From Paraburkholderia caribensis (GTDB lineage Bacteria > Pseudomonadota > Gammaproteobacteria > Burkholderiales > Burkholderiaceae), in the NCBI RefSeq assembly GCF_002902945.1, contig NZ_CP026103.1, forward strand, positions 1-64,000: a DNA stretch of 64,000 nt, read 5' to 3'. The notes under the pieces are model-generated. The model worked only from the letters and a program-made list of their open reading frames with translations. It was not told the DNA's origin and ran no database searches. How positions within the stretch are numbered: position 1 is the stretch's first letter; every line of letters begins with the position of its first letter. The position numbers and the translations under genes are program-made. Below, piece by piece: positions 56,315-64,000 of this stretch.

Positions 56315-56800
56315 ATGAGCATTCAAACCTTGCTGGCCTGCTGCGCCGCGGTCGCGGTGATGAGCGCCGCGCATGCTGAAGCGCCGCATCGCTTTACCGA
56401 TGAAGACCGGCAAGCGGTCGAAGCAGTTTTCATCCGGCAGGCGGAGGCTGCGACCGCGCACGACATCGATGCGTTCGCCGGCGTACTCGCCTCGGCGCCG
56501 GCCGGCGAACCCGACCCGATCGTACTCCTCGCCCGTTCGTATCAGTTCTGGGGCAAGCCGGCGCTGATCGAGCATTTCAAGGAAACCTTCAAGGGCGTGT
56601 GGAAGTTCGAGCCCGACGTCGCGAGGATCCGCGTTGTTCCGCTGAGTGCCGACGTCGCGCAACTGTACGCACCCACTCGGGTCACGGCTGGCGCTTCGGA
56701 GGCCACGGCGAAAACCGCGTCGTTTCTCGTGTATGAAACAGCGGTGCGAACCGTCGACGGCTGGCGCATTGCGTCGATTGTGCCGGTGCCCGCGCAGTAG
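56315..56800 (+). CDS. Exported NTF2-like protein, tandem paralogue
   Basis: 161 aa with signal peptide (CAAVAVMSAAHA/EA). Matches the preceding protein along its length (ATAHDIDAFAGVLAS; ARSYQFWGKPALIEHFKETF; IASIVPVPAQ). A tandem duplication, likely co-transcribed; possibly a heterodimer, since NTF2-like proteins dimerise (inference). The 56801-57088 gap after it holds only an unrecognised basic frame. Confidence 0.8.
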   Translation: MSIQTLLACCAAVAVMSAAHAEAPHRFTDEDRQAVEAVFIRQAEAATAHDIDAFAGVLASAPAGEPDPIVLLARSYQFWGKPALIEHFKETFKGVWKFEPDVARIRVVPLSADVAQLYAPTRVTAGASEATAKTASFLVYETAVRTVDGWRIASIVPVPAQ

Positions 56801-57088
56801 CAAGGGGCCCGGGACGGCCTGTGCAGCGCCGTAGCCTGTGAGAAAAACGTTCGACGAGACCGGGCCGGCCTCAACGGCTTGCTGCTGAAGAAGCGGTGGC
56901 ACGACGTGACCGCCGCCGAATACAAGCGCGCCCGAGCGTTAGAACGCATTGAAGACCTCGGGTGCCTGGTCCACGTGGAGTCGAAAAACGAAAACGCTCA
57001 AACCGTAACATCCAATACATACTCTGTTGCATTCAATACAGCAAAACCCCGCTCGGCCGACAGTCAGGCATCAAAACCCGAAATAGCG

Positions 57089-57553
57089 CTAACGCAAAAG
57101 CACCAATTTCGGCACCGCATCGCTTCCAGCCCAAACGATCGCATTCTGCCCAAACCGCGCGCCAAGCTCCTTAGCCTCTTCAACCGACACCCCCAGCACC
57201 AGAAAACTGGCTTCACCCGCCCAATCATTCGAAGGGTGCTGGCCGACGCCCTCGATGAACGTCAACCCACGCTGTGCCAGTTCGACAGCGAGTATCTTCT
57301 GCCTTTCAGCGTTCGCGGCATCGTCGAGCGGTTCGCTGAATGGATTGCACGCCGTCACGAACGCGCTGGCCTCCACGCCGTTCGAACGGTGAATCGCAGC
57401 GAGCGTCGCATTGCCTTCGCCGATCTTCAGCAAGGTCGGCGAGAAACCGTGAACGTGATAGTGCGTTTCCAGATAAGCCTGGATCGTCGCGCGAGGAATC
57501 TGCGATTCGGAAAACAAAAAACCCTCCGGCTGCGGAGAGGGTCGACGGGTCAC
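57089..57553 (-). CDS. DUF3293 domain-containing protein
   Basis: 154 aa from GTG 57553. Family pattern: IQAYLETHYHV, FVTACNPFSEPLDDAANAER, GVGQHPSNDWAGEASFLVLG and FGQNAIVWAGSDAVPKLVLL. Small cytoplasmic protein of unknown function found widely in proteobacteria. Confidence 0.85.
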   Translation of the reverse strand: MTRRPSPQPEGFLFSESQIPRATIQAYLETHYHVHGFSPTLLKIGEGNATLAAIHRSNGVEASAFVTACNPFSEPLDDAANAERQKILAVELAQRGLTFIEGVGQHPSNDWAGEASFLVLGVSVEEAKELGARFGQNAIVWAGSDAVPKLVLLR

Positions 57554-57797
57554 CCGTGGCGGGCAGGTTGGCAGGGCCGTCGACCCAATTCAAGATGAAC
57601 GAGTAGTACATGGTGGCCATTTCAGCGTCAAGGCGGCAGACTCCGCTTCTGCACACCCGCATACGACAACCGGTTGCTCGCTGAAAACCGCACCCGTATC
57701 GTTCGCTTGAACTGGACATGGCGCGATTCACGGTACGACTGACCGCATGCGAGCCAAAAGCATCGCAGCAACACGCCGTGCATCCCGAACGCGAATC

Positions 57798-57833
57798 GAA
57801 CGGATCGAACGGATCGAACGAGCCGAACGAGCC
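57798..57833. repeat. Short 9-bp direct repeats upstream of the DUF445 gene
   Basis: GAACGGATC twice, then GAACGAGCC twice, in perfect register. They lie 31 bp before the DUF445 start and could alter spacing in its leader by slippage. Confidence 0.8.
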
Positions 57834-57864
57834 GAACCGCTCCAACCCGACACGAACCTGCTCA

Positions 57865-59145
57865 ATGAACAAGGAACTCGAACTCAAACGCGCCAAGCGT
57901 CGCGCGACGCTCCTGCTGCTGATCGCCACCGGCATTTTCATCGCGACGGCCTTCATGCACCGCAGCCTGTGGATCGACGGGATCAAGGCCGTTGCGGAAG
58001 CTGCGATGGTCGGCGCGCTCGCCGACTGGTTCGCTGTCGTCGCGCTGTTTCGCCGCGTGCCGATTCCCGGCGTCGCCGCGCACACCGCGATCATTCCGCA
58101 TAACAAGGACAAGATCGCCGACAATCTCGCGCTGTTCGTGCGCGAGAAGTTCCTCGACGATACGTCGATAGTCGGCCTGATCCGCAAGCACGATCCCGCG
58201 CAAAGCATCACGAACTGGCTGTGCGTCGAAGAGAATACACAGCGGCTGGGCGGCTATGTGGTCAAGCTGACGGGCGGCATCCTCGAATTGCTCGACGACG
58301 CGCGTATTCAGGCCTTCATCAAGGATGCGCTTGACGCAATGCTCGACAAGATCGACCTGTCGAAAGCGACGGGCGCGATCCTCGACACGTTGACGCACGA
58401 CGGCCGTCACCAGCAACTGCTCGACGAAGGGATCGAGCATCTGATGGCGTTGCTGCGCGAACCGGGCGTCCGCGAATTCATTGCCGAGCAGATTGTCGAC
58501 TGGCTCAAGCGCGAATATCCGACGCTGCAGAAACTGATGCCGTCCGAATGGCTTGGCGAGAGCGGCGCAAACGTCGTCGCGGACGCGGTGAACAACATGC
58601 TGTTGCGCGTGAGCGAGGACCGCGATCACAAGCTGCGCCACAAGTTCGACGAAGCGGTCGCGCGTCTCGTCGTCAAGCTGAAGTCCGATCCCGCATTTCT
58701 GCAGAAGGGAGAAGAGATCAAACGCTACGTGAAGGAAAGTGAGAATCTCGCGCTATACGTGAAAGATCTGTGGAGCCAGTTGCGCGACTGGTTGCGGCGC
58801 GATCTCGAGCGCGACGATTCCGTGCTGCACGCGAAGGTGGCCGCCATGGGGCAGTGGGTCGGACGCGAACTGGCGCGGGACGAATCGCTGCGCCGCTCGT
58901 TGAACGCTCATATGGAAGAAGCGGCGCGCGCGATGGCGCCGGATTTTGCAGGCTATCTGACGCGCCACATCAGCGACACGGTCAAGAACTGGGATTCGCG
59001 CGACATGTCGCGGCAGATCGAGTTGAACATCGGCAAAGACCTGCAATACATCCGCATCAACGGAACGTTGGTCGGCGGATGTATCGGTCTGCTGCTTTAT
59101 GCAAGCTCGCAGATTTTCGCGCTCGTGCGCGTTCACCTCTGGTAG
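57865..59145 (+). CDS. DUF445 family membrane-anchored protein
   Basis: 426 aa from ATG 57865; upstream reading runs through the 9-bp repeats and is not family-like. N-terminal membrane hairpin (TLLLLIATGIFIATAF; EAAMVGALADWFAVVALFRR), long helical middle, and a C-terminal membrane helix (LVGGCIGLLLYASSQIFAL). Family of unknown function (YjiN-like), widespread as a conserved gene. Confidence 0.9.
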   Translation: MNKELELKRAKRRATLLLLIATGIFIATAFMHRSLWIDGIKAVAEAAMVGALADWFAVVALFRRVPIPGVAAHTAIIPHNKDKIADNLALFVREKFLDDTSIVGLIRKHDPAQSITNWLCVEENTQRLGGYVVKLTGGILELLDDARIQAFIKDALDAMLDKIDLSKATGAILDTLTHDGRHQQLLDEGIEHLMALLREPGVREFIAEQIVDWLKREYPTLQKLMPSEWLGESGANVVADAVNNMLLRVSEDRDHKLRHKFDEAVARLVVKLKSDPAFLQKGEEIKRYVKESENLALYVKDLWSQLRDWLRRDLERDDSVLHAKVAAMGQWVGRELARDESLRRSLNAHMEEAARAMAPDFAGYLTRHISDTVKNWDSRDMSRQIELNIGKDLQYIRINGTLVGGCIGLLLYASSQIFALVRVHLW

Positions 59146-59167
59146 CGCGGCGCGAGCGCAGACACAC

Positions 59168-59488
59168 TTATTGCGTAGCCGCCGGTTTTTTTTGCTGGGC
59201 GCATTCCTGCGTGAAAAGCATGCTCGCCTGGTCCGGCGTCATGGCTTCGCCGCTGTAAATCCTGTCGATGACGGCCGTGATCGCCTGACGGTCCGAAGCA
59301 TCCTTGTAATACGTCTGCGCCTGCGTCAACGCCTGCTGCTTCGTTTTCTTGTGACGGCGCCAGGAGGCGACCTGGCCCGCGATATCGCCGATCGCGAAAC
59401 ACTGGTCGGCGACCGTCTGCGCGAACGTCGGCGTCGACGGTTGCGCGAGGCAGACGGCGAGCGCCGCCGCGGCTACTGCTCGTTTCAT
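59168..59488 (-). CDS. Small exported protein, unrecognised
   Basis: 106 aa. Signal peptide (AAAALAVCLAQPSTPTFA/QT) and a helical mature part with two Cys (ADQCFAI, FTQECAQQ) that could form a disulfide. Convergent with DUF445. Function unknown. Confidence 0.75.
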   Translation of the reverse strand: MKRAVAAAALAVCLAQPSTPTFAQTVADQCFAIGDIAGQVASWRRHKKTKQQALTQAQTYYKDASDRQAITAVIDRIYSGEAMTPDQASMLFTQECAQQKKPAATQ

Positions 59489-59588
59489 TTCCGGTTCCTG
59501 TTGTCAGATGGGCGATAGTATAAAGACGGGCGCCGCTGCCACCCAGCCCAGGCGCTCAATCCACCGCAAACCCAACTGCAGGACGTCT

Positions 59589-60092
59589 ATGCCGCTCAAC
59601 CCCTCGTCGCCGCTCGCGCGCTTGATCAACGGTCCGATCCATCCCGGCAAGGTGGTCTGGATAGGCTTGCGGCCGCGGCGAAAAGTCGCGATGTCGGCGG
59701 TCGAGACGGCGCAGATCGACGTTGACGCGGGACTTGTCGGCGATCACTACGCGAGCCGCGCGGGCGCACGCCAGGTGACGCTGATTCAGGCTGAAAGCCT
59801 GCGCAGTATCGCCAGTCATCTGGGACGCAGCGACGTTGCCGCAATCGACGTGCGACGCAACATCGTGACGCAAGGCATCAATCTGATGGCGTTGAAAGAC
59901 CGGCAATTTCGCATCGGCGATGCCGTGCTGCAAACGACGGGCGAATGCCACCCGTGTTCGCGTATGGAAGAAGTGCTGGGCGTGGGCGGCTACAACGCAG
60001 TGCGTGGCTTCGGCGGCATTACGGCACGCGTCGTGAAAGGCGGCACGATCGGACTCGGCGACGTGATCGAAGCGCTGCCCGTTGTGAGCTAG
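59589..60092 (+). CDS. MOSC domain protein
   Basis: 167 aa from ATG 59589. MOSC features: GLVGDHYASRAGARQVTLIQ, IDVRRNIVTQGINLMAL, and the conserved Cys in TGECHPCSRMEEVLG. Relatives (YiiM-type) act in molybdenum-cofactor-dependent N-hydroxy base detoxification or sulfur transfer; the exact role is not settled. Confidence 0.88.
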   Translation: MPLNPSSPLARLINGPIHPGKVVWIGLRPRRKVAMSAVETAQIDVDAGLVGDHYASRAGARQVTLIQAESLRSIASHLGRSDVAAIDVRRNIVTQGINLMALKDRQFRIGDAVLQTTGECHPCSRMEEVLGVGGYNAVRGFGGITARVVKGGTIGLGDVIEALPVVS

Positions 60093-60157
60093 CGCGTCCG
60101 ATCTCGCCAGACGCGACGTGCTAAGGCGCAATACGCCAATGTACGTCGCGCATCGGC

Positions 60158-60610
60158 CTATTTCTTCGCGACTTCGAAGAGGTTCCGGTATTGCCCGTAA
60201 CCTTCTTCTTCCAGCCGCGACACGGGAATGAAGCGCAGCGACGCCGAATTGATGCAATACCGCAGCCCGCCTGTTTCGCGCGGCCCGTCGGGAAACACGT
60301 GACCGAGATGACTGTCGCCATGTTTCGAGCGCACTTCGGTTCGGATCATGCCGTGGCTCATGTCGCGCAGTTCGACGACATGCTCGTCTTCGAGGGGCTT
60401 GGTGAAGCTCGGCCAGCCGCAGCCGCTGTCGAACTTGTCCATCGACGTGAAAAGCGGCTCGCCGGAAACGACGTCGACATACAAGCCGGCATCCTTACTG
60501 TCCCAGAACTCGTTGTAGAAAGGGCGTTCCGTCCCGCTTTCCTGCGTCACGCGACGCTGTTCGGCGGTGAGTCGGGCGACTGCTTCCGGTGTTTTTTCGT
60601 ACGCGGGCAT
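60158..60610 (-). CDS. msrB: Peptide-methionine (R)-S-oxide reductase
   Basis: 150 aa from ATG 60610; longer upstream readings are not family-like. Motifs FDSGCGWPSF, SKHGDSHLGHVF and catalytic Cys in GLRYCINSASLRF. Repairs methionine-R-sulfoxide in the cytoplasm with thioredoxin. The paired CxxC zinc ligands of some MsrB proteins are absent, so this is the zinc-free form. Confidence 0.94.
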   Translation of the reverse strand: MPAYEKTPEAVARLTAEQRRVTQESGTERPFYNEFWDSKDAGLYVDVVSGEPLFTSMDKFDSGCGWPSFTKPLEDEHVVELRDMSHGMIRTEVRSKHGDSHLGHVFPDGPRETGGLRYCINSASLRFIPVSRLEEEGYGQYRNLFEVAKK

Positions 60611-60912
60611 GTGTGAATCTCTCCTTGATAGGCGCGGCCAGCGCTGACGCTTGCCACACGAGTCTGACGGCCCGTTTCCAGCGTTGCCGGCGACGGGCAC
60701 TCCTATATATGGGCACTGTGGATACGCACAAGCATACGCAAATGTCCCGCAGCTTGCATGGCGCGCGCCAGGTGGGCCGCGGGTGCGTGCGCTGCGATTG
60801 ATGTATTTGCTGAATGATTCGCCGACGCTTGCGAATGAGCGGCGAGCAAGACGACAATAGGCGCGCTTCAGGAACCATGCCGCCGACTCTACGCCCCATA
60901 TGGGCACCGACG

Positions 60913-61596
60913 ATGAAGAAAACAACTTCCCCCCCGAAGCCCGCCGCAAAAAAGGCGCACGCCGCTGCAAGGAAAGCGGCGCGTCCGAAAAAGCCGCAAC
61001 CGCTCGACGCGGTCATTGGCGCCGATGGTCTCGCGCGTCCGCCCTGGGCATCCGTCGATCCGCTGCTCAAGCATTACTACGATACCGAATGGGGCATGCC
61101 CGTGCGCGACGAGCGGGGCCTGTTCGAACGGTTGAGCCTGGAGGCGTTTCAGTCGGGACTGTCGTGGGCGACCATCCTGCGCAAGCGCGATGCGTTCCGC
61201 GAAGCATTCGCCAACTTCGATCCCGACGTGGTCGCACGGTTCGGCGAAAAGGACATCGAACGCCTGATGAACGATGAGCGCATCGTACGCAACCGGGCAA
61301 AGATCCTCGCGACGATCACCAACGCTGCCGCGACGATCCGCTTGCGCGATGCGGGCGGTCTCGCCGCGCTGATCTGGTCGTTCCAGCCGCACGCGACACC
61401 CGCGCCGCGAACGATCGCCGAGATTCCGACCACCTCGGCCGAATCCCTCGCGTTGAGCAAGGCGTTGCGCAAGCGCGGCTTCGTATTCGTCGGACCGACG
61501 ACCATGCATGCGCTGATGGAAGCGACGGGCATCGTGGACACGCATCTCGTCGATAGTCATCGACGTGGCACGTCGGGCGTCTGGCCGCGCGAGTGA
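60913..61596 (+). CDS. tag: DNA-3-methyladenine glycosylase I
   Basis: 227 aa from ATG 60913. A Lys/Pro/Ala-rich N-terminal tail of about 30 residues precedes the Tag fold: YYDTEWGMPVRDERGLFERL, EAFQSGLSWATILRKRDAFR, RKRGFVFVGPTTMHALM, GIVDTHL. Removes 3-methyladenine from alkylated DNA. The basic tail resembles histone-like extensions and may aid DNA binding. Confidence 0.92.
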   Translation: MKKTTSPPKPAAKKAHAAARKAARPKKPQPLDAVIGADGLARPPWASVDPLLKHYYDTEWGMPVRDERGLFERLSLEAFQSGLSWATILRKRDAFREAFANFDPDVVARFGEKDIERLMNDERIVRNRAKILATITNAAATIRLRDAGGLAALIWSFQPHATPAPRTIAEIPTTSAESLALSKALRKRGFVFVGPTTMHALMEATGIVDTHLVDSHRRGTSGVWPRE

Positions 61597-61620
61597 TCGA
61601 CGCGCCGATTGCGGCGGGGC

Positions 61621-62061
61621 TCAGCTAGCGCGCCGCGCAGCCATGAACGCCTCGACATAGCGCAGCGCCTGTTCGCACTGATCGGGCGAAAGCGTGTGAA
61701 TCGAATTGGGCAGCGGATCGAAACCCAGCTCGGTCGAAACCCAGCGAATCGCTTTCGCGCGCGCTTCGAACGCATTGACGCCGTCGCGCCGCACCTTGCC
61801 GGCGACGAGCGGTTCGAGCGCGTCGTGCAAGCGGCTTTTGGCGTCGCGCAATGCGGCGTCGGCGAGGCGTCCGAGCGGCACATGCCGCGTGCTGCGCGCA
61901 TGAATGCCGATCCACGCCTGACATGGCGTGCAGACCCAGACGGGACCGTGATCGTCGCGATACGGATAGCTTTCCTCGCCCGCGCGCGCGAGCACGGCTT
62001 TCGCGCCGCAGTAATCACACAGCGGCTGCGGCAGCGCCTTGACGGGTTTGCCTACGCGCAT
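61621..62061 (-). CDS. Zinc-finger-containing protein (DUF3268-like)
   Basis: 146 aa from ATG 62061. N-terminal zinc-ribbon pattern: CDYCG, then 25 residues later VWVCTPCQAWIGIHARS. The C-terminal helical part (FEARAKAIRWVSTELGFDPL) has no known function. Convergent with tag. Confidence 0.8.
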   Translation of the reverse strand: MRVGKPVKALPQPLCDYCGAKAVLARAGEESYPYRDDHGPVWVCTPCQAWIGIHARSTRHVPLGRLADAALRDAKSRLHDALEPLVAGKVRRDGVNAFEARAKAIRWVSTELGFDPLPNSIHTLSPDQCEQALRYVEAFMAARRAS

Positions 62062-62176
62062 CGCTGCGCCTCGGACGGTTTCACTGGCTTCATACAACGC
62101 TCGACGGTTGGTGGCATTCGCAAAGATACCAAATGGCCGCTTTCCGCACGAGAGGCAACGCGTGCTTCGAGTGTCG

Positions 62177-63061
62177 CTATGGCGCGGGGACACCGCCAGG
62201 CGCCGACGATGCCGGCGGCGGAAACGCCGTCGCCGGTGTGCCGAGGCGTCCTGGCGGCGACGGGTCTTGCCGCTTGCGCGGCGCCATCGTCCGAAGCAGC
62301 ACGACATCGCGCTCCGGTTCGGGCATCGCGATGATCGCGTGCAAGGTCACGCGCGTCGTCCAGCACACGTCGGACGGTGTTGCGAGCGTCGGGTTGGACG
62401 CATAGAACGCGAAGCGCTCGATATTCACCTGATCGCCGTGCAACTCGGCGATCAGTGTCCGCGTGAGTTGACGCTCCGCCGCCGCATACTGCTGCGGCGT
62501 CGGCGCAGGCAAGGGCGCATTCGAAGCGTCGTTGATCAGCACCTTGAAAAGCAGGCTGAAATACTGATCGACGTCCGTATCCGGCATGTCGCGCAGCGAG
62601 ACGCGGTTCATCACCGCGCGCATATCGTCGAGGCCGAAGCAGTTGACGGGAACCAGCTCGTCGAGGAATTTGGTCAACAGCTTCACGTACTGAAGACGAT
62701 CCGAGGGCGTGAGGTGCGCAAGCCCGTTCGACATGAATTCCTCGCGCGTTCTGGAGTCGAGGAAGATCTGCCCGACGTGCCGTGCGCCGCCGCGAGCATC
62801 CGACGCGATGACGGGGTCGTGCTGGATCTTCTCCACCCACGCGAGGATGATGCGCGCCTTGTTCGAAGCGGGATCGATGCCGTGGCTGCGCAACAGCTGA
62901 TCGAGGTCGCGGTGTCCGGGTTCTGCGAGGCTCGCAGTCGCGGCCGAGCCTGGCGCGACAAGCGGCGGCGCGGAATCCGGGTCGTGACGGATCGCCGCGC
63001 TGACCAGCGTCGCGGCCGTCAACCCAGCGATGGGTGCGAGGAGAAAAGCTGACCGTCTCAT
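62177..63061 (-). CDS. Exported protein of unknown family
   Basis: 294 aa from ATG 63061. N-terminal membrane/signal segment (RRSAFLLAPIAGLTAATLVS) followed by a long helical domain (DRLQYVKLLTKFLDELVPVN, RDMPDTDVDQYFSLLFKVLI) and a Pro-rich C-terminus. Not recognised. The 63062-63346 gap to the next gene holds nothing I can support. Confidence 0.7.
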   Translation of the reverse strand: MRRSAFLLAPIAGLTAATLVSAAIRHDPDSAPPLVAPGSAATASLAEPGHRDLDQLLRSHGIDPASNKARIILAWVEKIQHDPVIASDARGGARHVGQIFLDSRTREEFMSNGLAHLTPSDRLQYVKLLTKFLDELVPVNCFGLDDMRAVMNRVSLRDMPDTDVDQYFSLLFKVLINDASNAPLPAPTPQQYAAAERQLTRTLIAELHGDQVNIERFAFYASNPTLATPSDVCWTTRVTLHAIIAMPEPERDVVLLRTMAPRKRQDPSPPGRLGTPATAFPPPASSAPGGVPAP

Positions 63062-63346
63062 CGGGATGACAGGGTTGCGAATCGATGGCGCCTGTCGTGA
63101 TGACGGAAAACGGGAAACGACTATTCTTGCTACGTGGCGCCGACTCAATATGATGTTAGGACATCCCTGCGTGCCCTGAGGCAAATCGTCGGCGTGTCTG
63201 CCGCCAACATGCGCATCGTCGAAGCAACAGACGCGATGTTAAGAAGCGGTTGCGTAATGCTCGTGGCGAGGCGCGGACGAGATGCGTGACGACGAAGATC
63301 GTCACGCCCCAAGCCCACGCGTTAGCATCAGGCAATCACCACAGCC

Positions 63347-64000
63347 TCACTTTCCGGCTCCGGCATTGAGCGGCGTCGCCAGCGCGCGCGCATTGTCGGC
63401 CGTCATTTTTGCACCGCTGGCCCGATAACCGTTCGAATAGAGCAGGAACGCCATGATGTCCGCGTAATCCTGATCCTTCATCTTGCCGGGCTTGTCAGCG
63501 GGCATGTTGGTCGACATGTAGGTGAACACGCCGCCAATCGTCAGATGCGAATTCGACGCCGGTGCGAACGCCGGCCCTTGCAGCGCGGGCGCTGTCACGC
63601 CCTGCAACTGCGCGCCGTGGCATTTCGCGCACGCCGCCGAATAGAGCATCTTGCCGTGTGTCGCTTGCGCCTGGTCGAACGCGGGTGTTGCGCCCGCCGC
63701 GTCGGCGGCGATCTTGACGAAGCGGCCCGCGCTGTCCGCATTCGCCGACGCCAGCAGCGCGCGTCGCGCGGACGCACGCGACGCAGACGGACCGTCGCGA
63801 AAGCGCGCCTCGTCGTCGAGCGCGGTGGCGTCGAGCGCGTGCGCGGGCATCGTCCAGTCGTGCGTCAAGCCGGCGAGCTGTCCATTGCCCGACATCCTGT
63901 CGAGCGCCGCATCGATCCGCTCGCGCAGCGCCGCCGTGCGCGGCCCGAATGCGAACACCAGTTGCCAGTCCGCATAGGGCGAGCGGGCGGCGGCGACCGT
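63347..64000 (-). CDS. Cytochrome c protein, possibly fused to a solute-binding domain (partial)
   Basis: The frame is open to the window edge, so the N-terminus is missing. The visible part begins with a tail resembling a periplasmic solute-binding domain (WQLVFAFGPRTAALRERIDA). It then has a class-I cytochrome c with CAKCH heme site and a MSTNMPADKPGKM axial Met region. Such fusions accompany quinoprotein alcohol dehydrogenases in proteobacteria; the next gene outside the window would test that. Confidence 0.75.
   Translation of the reverse strand, partial: TVAAARSPYADWQLVFAFGPRTAALRERIDAALDRMSGNGQLAGLTHDWTMPAHALDATALDDEARFRDGPSASRASARRALLASANADSAGRFVKIAADAAGATPAFDQAQATHGKMLYSAACAKCHGAQLQGVTAPALQGPAFAPASNSHLTIGGVFTYMSTNMPADKPGKMKDQDYADIMAFLLYSNGYRASGAKMTADNARALATPLNAGAGK

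Noticed and set aside
56879..57598. 239-codon plus-strand frame opposite DUF3293
   Set aside because: Most of it is antisense to the well-supported DUF3293 gene; only the first 40 codons look faintly protein-like.
62039..63052. 337-codon plus-strand frame opposite the exported protein
   Set aside because: Arg-rich antisense shadow without ribosome-binding site.

Overview
This window looks like the start of a secondary replicon (chromid or megaplasmid) of a Burkholderiales bacterium, most likely Paraburkholderia, Caballeronia or Burkholderia. The evidence is GC-rich coding, a Rep_3-type initiator starting at base 1 followed by parA-parB, a Burkholderia-type porin remnant, and many families typical of that order. 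Housekeeping-like genes at the right end (DUF445, MOSC, msrB, tag) suggest a chromid rather than a small plasmid.

Layout. 0-6.4 kb: rep-parA-parB, three copies of a 15-bp palindrome, a decayed gene, two abutting hexanucleotide tandem arrays and otherwise gene-free DNA. 6.4-18.3 kb: a bufferin-type (DUF2282/MNIO) copper or metal peptide operon with its ECF sigma factor and NrsF-type membrane anti-sigma factor, plus a chemoreceptor, an HD-GYP phosphodiesterase with a second NrsF, and a beta-propeller lipoprotein with a decayed inverted paralogue. I find the same promoter signature, GTAACC-N15/16-CGAA, ahead of four of these transcription units, so they look like one local regulon. An SDR/TetR pair sits inside this region.

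19.4-43.6 kb: a second chemoreceptor behind a flagellar sigma-28-like promoter, then a long same-strand series: FecI-like sigma, FecR, Lrp/AsnC regulator, TonB-dependent receptor with a signalling domain, a decayed stretch with an IS3 remnant, TonB-ExbB-ExbD, a YddA/SbmA-type ABC transporter, a thioredoxin fused to an unknown domain, TldE(PmbA) and TldD, a small orphan protein, a cysteine desulfurase, aminopeptidase N and an AAA ATPase. I read this as a candidate import-and-dismantling system for a peptide or a small sulfur/iron-containing protein. This is the best candidate for an undescribed system in the window. Two sequence blocks shared between the receptor region and the tonB region tie the two halves together.

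43.9-51.4 kb: a LysR-controlled catabolic cluster (beta-hydroxyacid dehydrogenase, aldehyde dehydrogenase, DUF3100 membrane protein, M20 amidohydrolase) followed by a convergent class-III aminotransferase. 51.7-57 kb: an unusual soluble chemoreceptor with a C-terminal sensor, a zone of gene remnants, a TetR/NmrA pair with visible operators and two tandem NTF2-like exported proteins. 57-64 kb: ordinary conserved genes, ending in a truncated cytochrome c protein.

All assignments come from reading the sequence. No database search was run.
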